Source of the DNA: Sphingomonas sp.
GTDB taxonomy: Bacteria; Pseudomonadota; Alphaproteobacteria; Sphingomonadales; Sphingomonadaceae
DNA: 13,422 nt
Assembly: GCA_019747165.1 (NCBI GenBank)
Contig: JAIERC010000352.1
Coordinates: 1-13,422, forward strand
Direction of reading: 5' to 3'
Part shown: in pieces, positions 1 to 6,883 of the stretch
Numbering within the stretch: the stretch's first letter is position 1
Layout: every line of letters starts with the position of its first letter
Position numbers and translations under genes: made by a program
The notes under the pieces: generated by a model
Databases searched by the model: none
What the model was told of the DNA's origin: nothing
What the model saw: the letters and a program-made list of their open reading frames with translations, nothing else

Positions 1-5
1 ATCGG

Positions 6-13
6 TTAACCAT
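6..13 (+). promoter_or_regulatory. TTAACCAT octamer (CtrA half-site-like) upstream of the SET gene
   Basis: The octamer TTAACCAT lies 13 bases before the start codon of the SET-domain gene. The same octamer occurs on the minus strand upstream of the REC-GGDEF-EAL gene. In Caulobacter and relatives the master regulator CtrA binds TTAA-N7-TTAA and related half sites of this kind. Only a half site is visible here and the region upstream is cut off by the window edge, so this is a weak call. Confidence 0.25.
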
Positions 14-26
14 AACGGTAACGGAT

Positions 27-1190
27 ATGACGATCGCGCTCTGGTTTCTGCTTGCCGTCCTGGCCAATTTCGCAGGATATGCCCTGTACCTGACGGGGCT
101 GAAGCGCGAACTTGTCCAGCCCAATCGCGCTTCCTGGCTGATCTGGAGTGCGGCAATTCTGGTGGAGGCGAGTACTTATGCCGCCGTTAATCCCGGCGCG
201 GCGCAGAGCATCGTCTTTCTGGTATCGGCGGCGGCCTGCATCATCGTGACGATCGGCATCTGGCAGCGTTCAGCGTGGAGCGCGCCGACCCGCAGCGAAA
301 CGATTTGCATGGCCGCTTGCCTGGCCTCCCTGCTGCTGTGGGCGATGTTCAGTTCGGCCTTCTGGGCGCATATGCTGGTGGTCGCCGCCGTGCCGATCAG
401 CTTCTGGCCGACCTGGGAAAGCGTGCAGCAAGACCGGGCGCGCGAACGATCACCGGCCTGGGGGCTGTGGACGGTGGGTGACCTGGCGACGCTGATCGTG
501 GCGACCCGCTCCGGCAATGTCGAAGTCGGCAGCTATGCCTATATTCTGGTCGAATTGCTCTGCCATGCCAGCGTGTGGTTCATGATCGGCCTGGCAACGA
601 TCAACCCGATCCGCTCGCTCGGCTTCCGCAACGGGCGCTTTTATGTGCTCGATAAATATCGCCCCGCCGCCAATCTGTTCTCGGTGGGGGAGACGCATTT
701 GGGCAAGGCGGTGTTTGCCGCCACCAATTTTGCTGAAGGCGAACAGATTGTGAAATTCACGGGTCGGCGGTTCCGCGCTGACCAGGTGCCCAGCCTGATG
801 CGCGGCGTCAGCGATCGGTTCGTGCAGGTCACGCCTGAACAGTATATGGGGCCATCCGGTCGGATCGATGATCTGATCAACCATAGCTGCTCGCCCAATG
901 CCGGGCTGCGCTTTACCGATGATGGCGTCTATCTTGTTGCGATTCAGCCGATCGCGCCGGGTGAAGAGATTAGCTGGGATTATTCGACCACGCTCACCCA
1001 GAGCAACTGGCATATGATTTGCCAGTGCCGCAGCGCAGATTGCCGCCGTGTCATCGGCAATTTCGAAACGCTGGCACCCGAGCGGCAGGAATGGTTCCGC
1101 GCGCGCAATCTGGTCGCGCCCTATTTGCGGCGGCGCGATGCGGTTATCGGGGACGGGACGCTGCCAGACGTGCGGCTGGGGACGGGCTAG
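27..1190 (+). CDS. Membrane-anchored SET-domain protein (7-helix SWEET/PQ-loop-like N-terminus fused to SET)
   Basis: The 387-residue product has two parts. Residues 1-192 hold about seven hydrophobic helices (near 4-23, 36-53, 59-79, 92-111, 112-128, 146-160, 168-190). Helices 1-3 and 5-7 look like a repeat: each first helix leads into a short loop with proline and tryptophan (QPNRASWLIW at 31-40; SPAWGLW at 142-148). This suggests the 3+1+3 plan of SWEET/PQ-loop transporters, by inference only. Residues about 217-345 are a SET domain: GKAVFA (226-231), NHSCSPN (285-291), GEEISWDY (312-319) and a post-SET CxCxxxxC (C332, C334, C339), which with C288 could bind zinc. SET domains transfer methyl groups from S-adenosylmethionine to protein lysines; the substrate here is unknown. 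The cytoplasmic side is expected for the SET part. No in-frame stop precedes the chosen ATG within the window, so an upstream start cannot be excluded, and the ribosome binding site is weak. The gene converges on the histidine kinase with a one-base gap. Confidence 0.85.
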   Translation: MTIALWFLLAVLANFAGYALYLTGLKRELVQPNRASWLIWSAAILVEASTYAAVNPGAAQSIVFLVSAAACIIVTIGIWQRSAWSAPTRSETICMAACLASLLLWAMFSSAFWAHMLVVAAVPISFWPTWESVQQDRARERSPAWGLWTVGDLATLIVATRSGNVEVGSYAYILVELLCHASVWFMIGLATINPIRSLGFRNGRFYVLDKYRPAANLFSVGETHLGKAVFAATNFAEGEQIVKFTGRRFRADQVPSLMRGVSDRFVQVTPEQYMGPSGRIDDLINHSCSPNAGLRFTDDGVYLVAIQPIAPGEEISWDYSTTLTQSNWHMICQCRSADCRRVIGNFETLAPERQEWFRARNLVAPYLRRRDAVIGDGTLPDVRLGTG

Positions 1191-1191
1191 A

Positions 1192-3054
1192 TCAGGCCGC
1201 CAACGCGTTGGCAGCGGCCTGGACAGGCGCCGCCTGCAAGGTCAGGATCGCCACCGCGCCATGCCCCTTGCCCTGGCTTTCGAGCGCCAACCCGCCTTCC
1301 ATGGCGTTCATCGAATTGGCGCACCAGTGCAGCCCCAGCCCGCCGGATTTATGCGCGCGGGTAGAAAAGCCGCGCTGGAACAGCGTCGCGCCAATCTCTG
1401 GCGGAAAGCCTTCGCCATCATCATGGATTTCGATGCGCAGCTTGTCGTCCACCTCACTGACGGCGACGCGGATGCTGCCGCTGCCAGCTCCACGGGCAAC
1501 GATCGATTCGGCGGCATTGCCAAACAAATTGCCGATCACCTGGCTCAGGATCAGCCGGTTGGCCATGACGGGCCAGGGCTGGGAAGGGAAGCTGAACGCG
1601 ATCGAGACATCGCTTGAATAGCGCGCAATCGCGGCATTTTGGGTGATGATTTCCGTCACATCGCACGGCGCGAGCGGCGGGCGTTCATGCGCCTTCGCTT
1701 GCTGGGTGCCGATGATTTCAAGCACATGATGCATGGCTTCGCGCCCGGCCAGGAGCTGGCGGCGGCGTTCGGCGTGGTCGCTCGCTTCGGCATCGACGGC
1801 GGCGGCGACAAAGGCAGCGAGTTTCTGGCGGCGCGCGGCCGGGATGTCCTCGCGCGCCAATTCGCCCACTGCGCGGTCGATGATGGCGCGGTCGGTAACG
1901 GGTTCATCGGCGATGCCGCGCGACAGAATCGTGCTGATCGGGTTCAGCGCGTTACGGACATTGTGCATCACCGCGACGGCGCTTTCGCTGCGGCCAAGCG
2001 CAAAGCTCTGCACCTCAAGCTGTTCGCGCAGATCCTTCAGCTGTTGCAGCATGAGGTTGAAGCTGCGGCCCAGCGAGCCGATCTCATCACGCCGCCCATC
2101 CTCATCAAGCAACCCAAGCGCGCCTGATGCAGTGACGACCTGCATGTGGCGCTCAACGCGGTGCAAAGGTGCCAGCACCAGCCGGGCGATCATCCGGCGC
2201 AGCACCATCAGCAGCACCAGCAACAACACGGTCGATCCGGCAATCGCGAGCAACAGCATGCGCTGCCCAAGGATGGAGACATCGCGCGGTACGTTGAAGC
2301 TGACATTGGCGACCGCGCGCCGGTCCGCGCCGATGATCGGCACGGCGATCGTCATGTTCCTGTCGCCCGGGCTAATCGATTCCGCGTTTGACATATTGGA
2401 CAGATCAAGCCGCGCCTTTAGCTGCAGCAATGTCGACAATTGCGCCGACGTGAATTGCCTGACCATCATCACATAGCCACGGGGTACACCCGAACCATCG
2501 CTCCGCCTGACCTTGGCAACGCCGACGGCGGCGACGATTGGCCCAAGCCGGGTATAAAAGGCCGCCGAACTGCGACTGCCCAGCGCCTTGTTGAAATCAA
2601 TCTGGCCGATGCGTTCAATCAGCTTGCGCCGCATCGCGGGCTGATCGGTCTGCGCGCCGAGATCGAGCCAGCGCGCGATGACGATCCTGCCGTCATTACC
2701 GATATATGCCATGCCGTTAACGTCGAGATTCGACATGGCGAGCGTCGAAAAAGATTCCTTTTCGAACTTGGCCGTAGGATGGCCCATATAATCATAGCTG
2801 GAATTCCAGTCGCCATAATCGCGAACTGCAGTTTCCACCTTTGAGATATATTCAGCGAGCGCGGCGCGGGTCCGTTCGACATGCGCGCCGACTGAGGCGC
2901 CCTCAAGCTGGTTGAAGCTGGGGGTGATGACGCTGGCGAGCAATAGCGTGATGGCGAGCGAGCCGAGCAGGCCGACCGTCGTCAAAATCAGCAGGAGTTT
3001 CGCGCCAAGTGACCCTGGCGCGCGGATCGTCCGCCCGAACATCGTAACGGTCAT
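1192..3054 (-). CDS. CHASE4-like/HAMP sensor histidine kinase
   Basis: This 620-residue membrane sensor kinase has a first transmembrane helix at about 17-42. The periplasmic sensor at about 50-255 carries a CHASE4-like signature (RDYGDWNSSYDYM, 78-90). A second helix lies at about 262-285, followed by a HAMP segment to about 340. The likely phospho-accepting histidine is H364 in MHNVRNALNPI (363-373), which departs from the usual HExRTP box. A helical stretch of roughly 100 residues follows, then a clear HATPase domain: N box around N509/N513, G1 DDGEGF (545-550) and G2 GGLGLH (571-576). ATP binding and autophosphorylation therefore look intact. The start codon overlaps the stop of the upstream REC-GGDEF-EAL gene by one base (TGATG), which favours translational coupling and makes that regulator its probable partner. 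The ligand is unknown. The gene stops one base from the end of the convergent SET gene, with no room for a terminator of its own. Confidence 0.88.
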   Translation of the reverse strand: MTVTMFGRTIRAPGSLGAKLLLILTTVGLLGSLAITLLLASVITPSFNQLEGASVGAHVERTRAALAEYISKVETAVRDYGDWNSSYDYMGHPTAKFEKESFSTLAMSNLDVNGMAYIGNDGRIVIARWLDLGAQTDQPAMRRKLIERIGQIDFNKALGSRSSAAFYTRLGPIVAAVGVAKVRRSDGSGVPRGYVMMVRQFTSAQLSTLLQLKARLDLSNMSNAESISPGDRNMTIAVPIIGADRRAVANVSFNVPRDVSILGQRMLLLAIAGSTVLLLVLLMVLRRMIARLVLAPLHRVERHMQVVTASGALGLLDEDGRRDEIGSLGRSFNLMLQQLKDLREQLEVQSFALGRSESAVAVMHNVRNALNPISTILSRGIADEPVTDRAIIDRAVGELAREDIPAARRQKLAAFVAAAVDAEASDHAERRRQLLAGREAMHHVLEIIGTQQAKAHERPPLAPCDVTEIITQNAAIARYSSDVSIAFSFPSQPWPVMANRLILSQVIGNLFGNAAESIVARGAGSGSIRVAVSEVDDKLRIEIHDDGEGFPPEIGATLFQRGFSTRAHKSGGLGLHWCANSMNAMEGGLALESQGKGHGAVAILTLQAAPVQAAANALAA

Positions 3055-4967
3055 CAGCCGTGGGTCCCGTTCCCTGCCTGATAGAGTGCGGGGCCATCGC
3101 CGGGATCGTCCTTGCCCTCAATGAACCGAGCTTCGGCCATGCGACGGGCGTCGATCGCATCGATCGGGCGGGAGAAGAAATAGCCTTGCAGGTGCGATGC
3201 GCCAGCCAGGCGAAGCGCCTGCACCTGCGCGTCGGTCTCAACACCCTCGGCGATGACGCCAAGCCCAAGCGCGCGGCCGAGATGAATGATGGAATGGACG
3301 ATTGCAGCACTTTCGCGCTCGCGGCCCATGCCGTCGATGAAACTGCGATCGATCTTCAGGCAATCAAGCGCGAATTTGCGAATGTTATAGAGGCTGGAAT
3401 AGCCCGTGCCGAAATCGTCGAGCGCGATGCGGAAGCCCATCTGGCGCAGCTTATAGAGCGTATCAGCGGCGCGATCCGCATCGTCGAAAATCGCCGTTTC
3501 GGTGATTTCGATCTGGAATCGCGCGGGCGATACACCGGCGTGCTGGACGCGTTCCATGACGCGGGCGACAAAATTCTGCCGACGGAACTGGCGCGGCGAG
3601 AAATTGACCGAGACATATTGATCGGGCCAGTTCTTCACCTCTTCAAGCGATTGATCGATGACCCAATCACCAAGTTCATGGATCAAATTGCTTTCTTCGG
3701 CGATTGGAATGAACATGCCGGGCGAGATCGGCCCATATTCCGGGCTGTTCCAGCGAAGCAGTGCTTCGAAACCAATCACTTCCAGCCCTTCGCGCGAGAC
3801 GATCGGCTGATAGACCAGCTTGAGTTCACCTCCGGCAATCGCCTTGCTCAGCCCGCTTTCGATCTGGCGTCGGAAGCGGATGCTCTCATCCATTGATTCG
3901 TCAAACGGCCGCACCACGCCGCGACCAGCGCGCTTGGATTCGTTGAGGGCAAGATCGGCGCGACGCATCACGTCAACCGGATCGCGCACGGGTTCCGCCT
4001 CAGTAACCACCACGCCCATCGACGCGCTGGCCTGGATCGAATGGCCAAATACTTTGAGCGTAACCGAACAAGCGCGCAGCATTAGTTCGCACGCCATCAC
4101 CGCAGCTTCTTCGCCGGGTGTATCGAACAGGATGCCGAATTCGTCGCCGCCCAGCCGCGCGACCAGGCCGCCCTCGGGCACCGATGCCGCGAGCAGCTGA
4201 TAGACCGATCGGATCATCTCATCGCCGGCCAAGTGACCGAGCGTGTCGTTGACCAGCTTGAAGCGATCGAGATCGAGCATCGCGGTCGCAAAACGCTCCT
4301 TGCCGCGCGAGCGTTCAGTGAGCGCGCGGAGGAAAGCGAGGCGGTTGGGGGCCTCAGTCAGCGAATCATGATTGGCGATATGGACGGCATGGCTTTCGTT
4401 GGCCGCGAGTTCTGCACCTTTTTGTTCAAGCATCACGACCTGATCGGCGAGCTGCTGGCGTGCAGCGGCAAGCTCGATATCAAGCTGCCAGCGTCCGGCG
4501 AGCGCCGTCGCCGTTTGCACCACCTCAGCGACTTCGAAGGGCTTGGCGATGTAAAAAATCTTGTCAGCCGGTCCAGCAGCTTTGGAAATCTCGATTGGCG
4601 AGAAATCCGAATAGCCCGTGACGATGACAATATTGATATTGGGATCAAGCTTGCGGATCCGCGTGGCGGTTTCCTTGCCGTCAATGCCGGGGGGCATGCG
4701 CACATCGATAAAGGCGACGGCATAGGGCTTGCCCTCGGCCAGCGCCGTCTCCAGCGCAGCGACACCGTCCAGGCCTTGCATGCTATGGGTCAGCTCAAAT
4801 GCCATGGCGCTGTCATCGGCGCTCGGCGCTGTGTCGGCTTCATCATCGCCGAACAATTCGGCGGCCATCGCCGACAGCGCAGCCCCTTCGCCATTGTTCT
4901 TGGGCGCAAAACTTTGGCGATATGACTCATGCATCGCCGGTTCGTCGTCTATCACTAATATGCGCAC
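3054..4967 (-). CDS. REC-GGDEF-EAL response regulator (c-di-GMP cyclase/phosphodiesterase)
   Basis: This 637-residue cytoplasmic regulator has three domains. The N-terminal receiver (1-155) has the acidic pair D7/D8, phospho-acceptor D88, T117 and K142. Its first loop is extended (about 22-65), acidic and not part of a standard receiver. A coiled-coil linker covers about 160-195. The GGDEF domain has RLGGDEF (271-277) intact, so diguanylate cyclase activity is possible. The usual RxxD inhibitory site upstream is absent (PEGG), and the normal LTGLPNR motif reads LTEAPNR. The EAL domain (about 370-615) keeps EALLRW (401-406), DDFGTGYSSL (517-526), EGVET (574-578) and QGYFFSRP (594-601), so phosphodiesterase activity is also likely. 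The start is GTG, with a GGGGG tract just upstream. It is the first gene of a two-gene operon with the histidine kinase, which probably phosphorylates D88 and sets the balance of c-di-GMP synthesis and breakdown. A CtrA-like box lies about 46 bases upstream. Confidence 0.93.
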   Translation of the reverse strand: MRILVIDDEPAMHESYRQSFAPKNNGEGAALSAMAAELFGDDEADTAPSADDSAMAFELTHSMQGLDGVAALETALAEGKPYAVAFIDVRMPPGIDGKETATRIRKLDPNINIVIVTGYSDFSPIEISKAAGPADKIFYIAKPFEVAEVVQTATALAGRWQLDIELAAARQQLADQVVMLEQKGAELAANESHAVHIANHDSLTEAPNRLAFLRALTERSRGKERFATAMLDLDRFKLVNDTLGHLAGDEMIRSVYQLLAASVPEGGLVARLGGDEFGILFDTPGEEAAVMACELMLRACSVTLKVFGHSIQASASMGVVVTEAEPVRDPVDVMRRADLALNESKRAGRGVVRPFDESMDESIRFRRQIESGLSKAIAGGELKLVYQPIVSREGLEVIGFEALLRWNSPEYGPISPGMFIPIAEESNLIHELGDWVIDQSLEEVKNWPDQYVSVNFSPRQFRRQNFVARVMERVQHAGVSPARFQIEITETAIFDDADRAADTLYKLRQMGFRIALDDFGTGYSSLYNIRKFALDCLKIDRSFIDGMGRERESAAIVHSIIHLGRALGLGVIAEGVETDAQVQALRLAGASHLQGYFFSRPIDAIDARRMAEARFIEGKDDPGDGPALYQAGNGTHG

Positions 4968-4994
4968 CGGGCACCCCCGCTTTTGGATGCCCCG

Positions 4995-5013
4995 ACCATG
5001 CCCGGCCCATGGT
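4995..5013. repeat. Inverted repeat ACCATG-N7-CATGGT in the glmS/regulator gap
   Basis: Perfect 6-base arms flank a 7-base GC-rich spacer. The repeat sits in the 70-base gap between the glmS stop and the GTG start of the REC-GGDEF-EAL gene. No T tract follows on the minus strand, so it does not look like a Rho-independent terminator for glmS. It abuts the CtrA-like box and could be an operator or a leader hairpin. Confidence 0.45.
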
Positions 5014-5073
5014 TAAAGAAGCGTTAGCGGATGGGGATCATTCGACGGTGACGCTCTTGGCCAGATTGCGCGG
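5010..5073 (-). other. Potential attTn7 target at the 3' end of glmS (unoccupied)
   Basis: The last codons of glmS encode NLAKSVTVE, the conserved C-terminus whose DNA is recognised by the Tn7 protein TnsD in many bacteria. Tn7-type insertion normally occurs about 25 bases past the glmS stop, which here falls near 5013. No transposon ends, target duplication or foreign genes are seen, so the site is empty. Use by Tn7 elements is inferred from the conserved coding end. Confidence 0.4.
5013..5027. promoter_or_regulatory. CtrA-like box (TTAA-N7-TTAG) upstream of the REC-GGDEF-EAL gene
   Basis: On the minus strand the site reads CTAA-N7-TTAA followed by CCAT, one mismatch from the TTAA-N7-TTAA consensus known for CtrA in Alphaproteobacteria. 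It lies about 46 bases upstream of the GTG start, a plausible position for activation or repression of the signalling operon. CtrA binding itself is inferred from the match alone. Confidence 0.42.
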
Positions 5074-6861
5074 TTGATCGACATCGGTGCCTTTGAAAAC
5101 GGCGACATGATAAGCGAGCAATTGCACCGGCACCGCATACACGAGTGGCGCGATCAGCGGGTGGACCTTAGGCATCTCGATCGTCGCGATCGTGTTTTCG
5201 CCCGCCTGCGCAATCCCGTCCGCATCAGAGATCAGCACCACCTGCGCACCGCGTGCCTGCGCCTCCTGCATATTGCTGACGGTCTTGTCGAATAACGGGC
5301 CAGAGGGCGCGAGCACGATCAACGGCACGCTATCGTCGATCAGCGCGATCGGCCCGTGCTTCATCTCGCCCGATGCATAGCCCTCGGCATGGATATAGCT
5401 GATTTCCTTCAGCTTCAGCGCGCCTTCCAATGCCATCGGATATTCGGGTCCGCGCCCGAGATAGAGCACATCGCGCGCGGCCGCGATCTTGGGTGCCATC
5501 GCTTCGATCTCTTCGTCATGGGCCAGCGCGTGGTTCATCGCGGCGGGCACTTCGCGCAAGTGGCGGACGATTTCATGCTCCAGATCTTCGGTCAGCAGCC
5601 CTTTGGCGCGGGCGAGGTTGATCGCAAGTGCTGCCATCACCGCAAGCTGACAAGTGAAGGCCTTGGTCGATGCGACGCCGATTTCAGGGCCGGCATGGGT
5701 GGGCAGCAACAGGTCGACCTCGCGCGCCATCGAGCTGGTCGGCACGTTGATGATGCCTGCGGTCGTCAGCCCGGCTGATTTCATGTGGCGCAGCGCGGCG
5801 AGCGTGTCGGCGGTTTCGCCGCTTTGCGAGATGACGATGCCGAGCATGTCGGGGGTAAGCACCGGATCGCGGTAGCGGAATTCGCTGGCGACATCGGCCT
5901 CCACCGGTACCCGCGCGAACTGTTCGATCCAATATTTGCCGATCATGCCGACATAGCTCGCCGTGCCGCACGCGACGATCGCGACGCGCTGGATCTTGGC
6001 GAGATCGAACTCCATGTCGGGCAGCGCGACCTGCTCCTCCACGGGCCGCAAATAGCTCCGCAGCGTCTGCGCGACGACCACCGGCTGCTCGTAGATTTCT
6101 TTGAGCATGAAGTGGCGATAATTGCCCTTGTCGATCAACTGGCCCGAAGCGCCTGAATTGACGATCGGGCGCGTGACCGGCTGGTTGTCGCGATCAAACA
6201 CTTCGACTTTGGCGCGCGTGATGACGACCCAGTCGCCTTCCTCAAGATAGGCGATCCGCTGGGTGAGCGGGGCGAGCGCGAGCGCGTCCGAGCCCAGATA
6301 ATTCTCGCCGTCTCCGTATCCCACTGTCAGCGGCGCGCCGAGCCGCGCGCCGATCAGCAGATCGGGTTCGGATTTGAACATCACGCCCAGCGCAAAGGCA
6401 CCGTGCAGCCGCGGCAGGACATTGGCAACCGCCTCGCGCGGCGGCACGCCGCGTTCGATTTCGCGCGCAATCAGATGGGCGACGACTTCGGTATCGGTCT
6501 GGCTGAGAAACTGGCGGCCATCCGCGATCAGCTCTTCGCGCAGCGGCTTGAAATTCTCGATAATGCCGTTGTGGACCAGCACCACATCATCAACGATGTG
6601 CGGATGGGCATTATCCTCGGTCGGTGCGCCGTGCGTTGCCCAGCGGGTATGCGCGATACCAGCCGCACCGGGCAGGGGATCTTCGGCCAACCGGGCGGCG
6701 AGATTGATCAGCTTGCCCTTGGCGCGGCGGCGATCGAACACACCGTCATGCACCGTGCAGATACCCGCTGAATCATAACCGCGATATTCGAGCCGCTTGA
6801 GACCGTCGAGCAAACGATCTGCAACGAGGCCTTGGCCCAAAATTCCAACGATACCGCACAT
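5038..6861 (-). CDS. glmS: Glutamine--fructose-6-phosphate aminotransferase (isomerizing)
   Basis: GlmS converts fructose-6-phosphate and glutamine to glucosamine-6-phosphate and glutamate, the first committed step to UDP-GlcNAc for peptidoglycan and lipid A. The 607-residue product is close to the E. coli length (609). It begins MCGIVGILG, placing the catalytic cysteine at position 2 to become N-terminal after Met removal. The glutaminase domain (about 1-220) includes HTRWATHG. Two SIS sugar-isomerase domains follow (about 285-415 and 455-590). It ends with the family's conserved tail NLAKSVTVE. A good ribosome binding site, GAGGA, lies 8 bases before the ATG (6870-6874). It is the second gene of the glmU-glmS operon, with a 22-base gap that leaves no room for the glmS ribozyme of Firmicutes. 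Function is considered certain. Confidence 0.98.
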   Translation of the reverse strand: MCGIVGILGQGLVADRLLDGLKRLEYRGYDSAGICTVHDGVFDRRRAKGKLINLAARLAEDPLPGAAGIAHTRWATHGAPTEDNAHPHIVDDVVLVHNGIIENFKPLREELIADGRQFLSQTDTEVVAHLIAREIERGVPPREAVANVLPRLHGAFALGVMFKSEPDLLIGARLGAPLTVGYGDGENYLGSDALALAPLTQRIAYLEEGDWVVITRAKVEVFDRDNQPVTRPIVNSGASGQLIDKGNYRHFMLKEIYEQPVVVAQTLRSYLRPVEEQVALPDMEFDLAKIQRVAIVACGTASYVGMIGKYWIEQFARVPVEADVASEFRYRDPVLTPDMLGIVISQSGETADTLAALRHMKSAGLTTAGIINVPTSSMAREVDLLLPTHAGPEIGVASTKAFTCQLAVMAALAINLARAKGLLTEDLEHEIVRHLREVPAAMNHALAHDEEIEAMAPKIAAARDVLYLGRGPEYPMALEGALKLKEISYIHAEGYASGEMKHGPIALIDDSVPLIVLAPSGPLFDKTVSNMQEAQARGAQVVLISDADGIAQAGENTIATIEMPKVHPLIAPLVYAVPVQLLAYHVAVFKGTDVDQPRNLAKSVTVE

Positions 6862-6869
6862 AATGTTGA

Positions 6870-6874
6870 TCCTC
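6870..6874 (-). promoter_or_regulatory. Ribosome binding site of glmS (GAGGA)
   Basis: GAGGA on the minus strand sits 8 bases before the glmS ATG, inside the 22-base gap after the glmU stop. It supports separate initiation of glmS within the operon. Confidence 0.75.
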
Positions 6875-6883
6875 GTCCGCAGG

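Noticed and set aside
450..1013. A 187-residue open frame antisense to the SET gene
   Set aside because: It lies wholly opposite a well-supported coding sequence and shows no recognisable domain; GC-rich DNA commonly yields such antisense frames.
4995..5013. Inverted repeat as a glmS terminator
   Set aside because: No T run follows the hairpin on the minus strand and the stem is only six base pairs.
4968..5037. Tn7-type insertion downstream of glmS
   Set aside because: The next gene starts after 70 bases, with no transposon ends, target duplication or tns genes; only the potential target site remains.
6862..6883. glmS ribozyme/riboswitch
   Set aside because: Only 22 bases separate glmU and glmS, too short for the ribozyme, and none is expected in this group.
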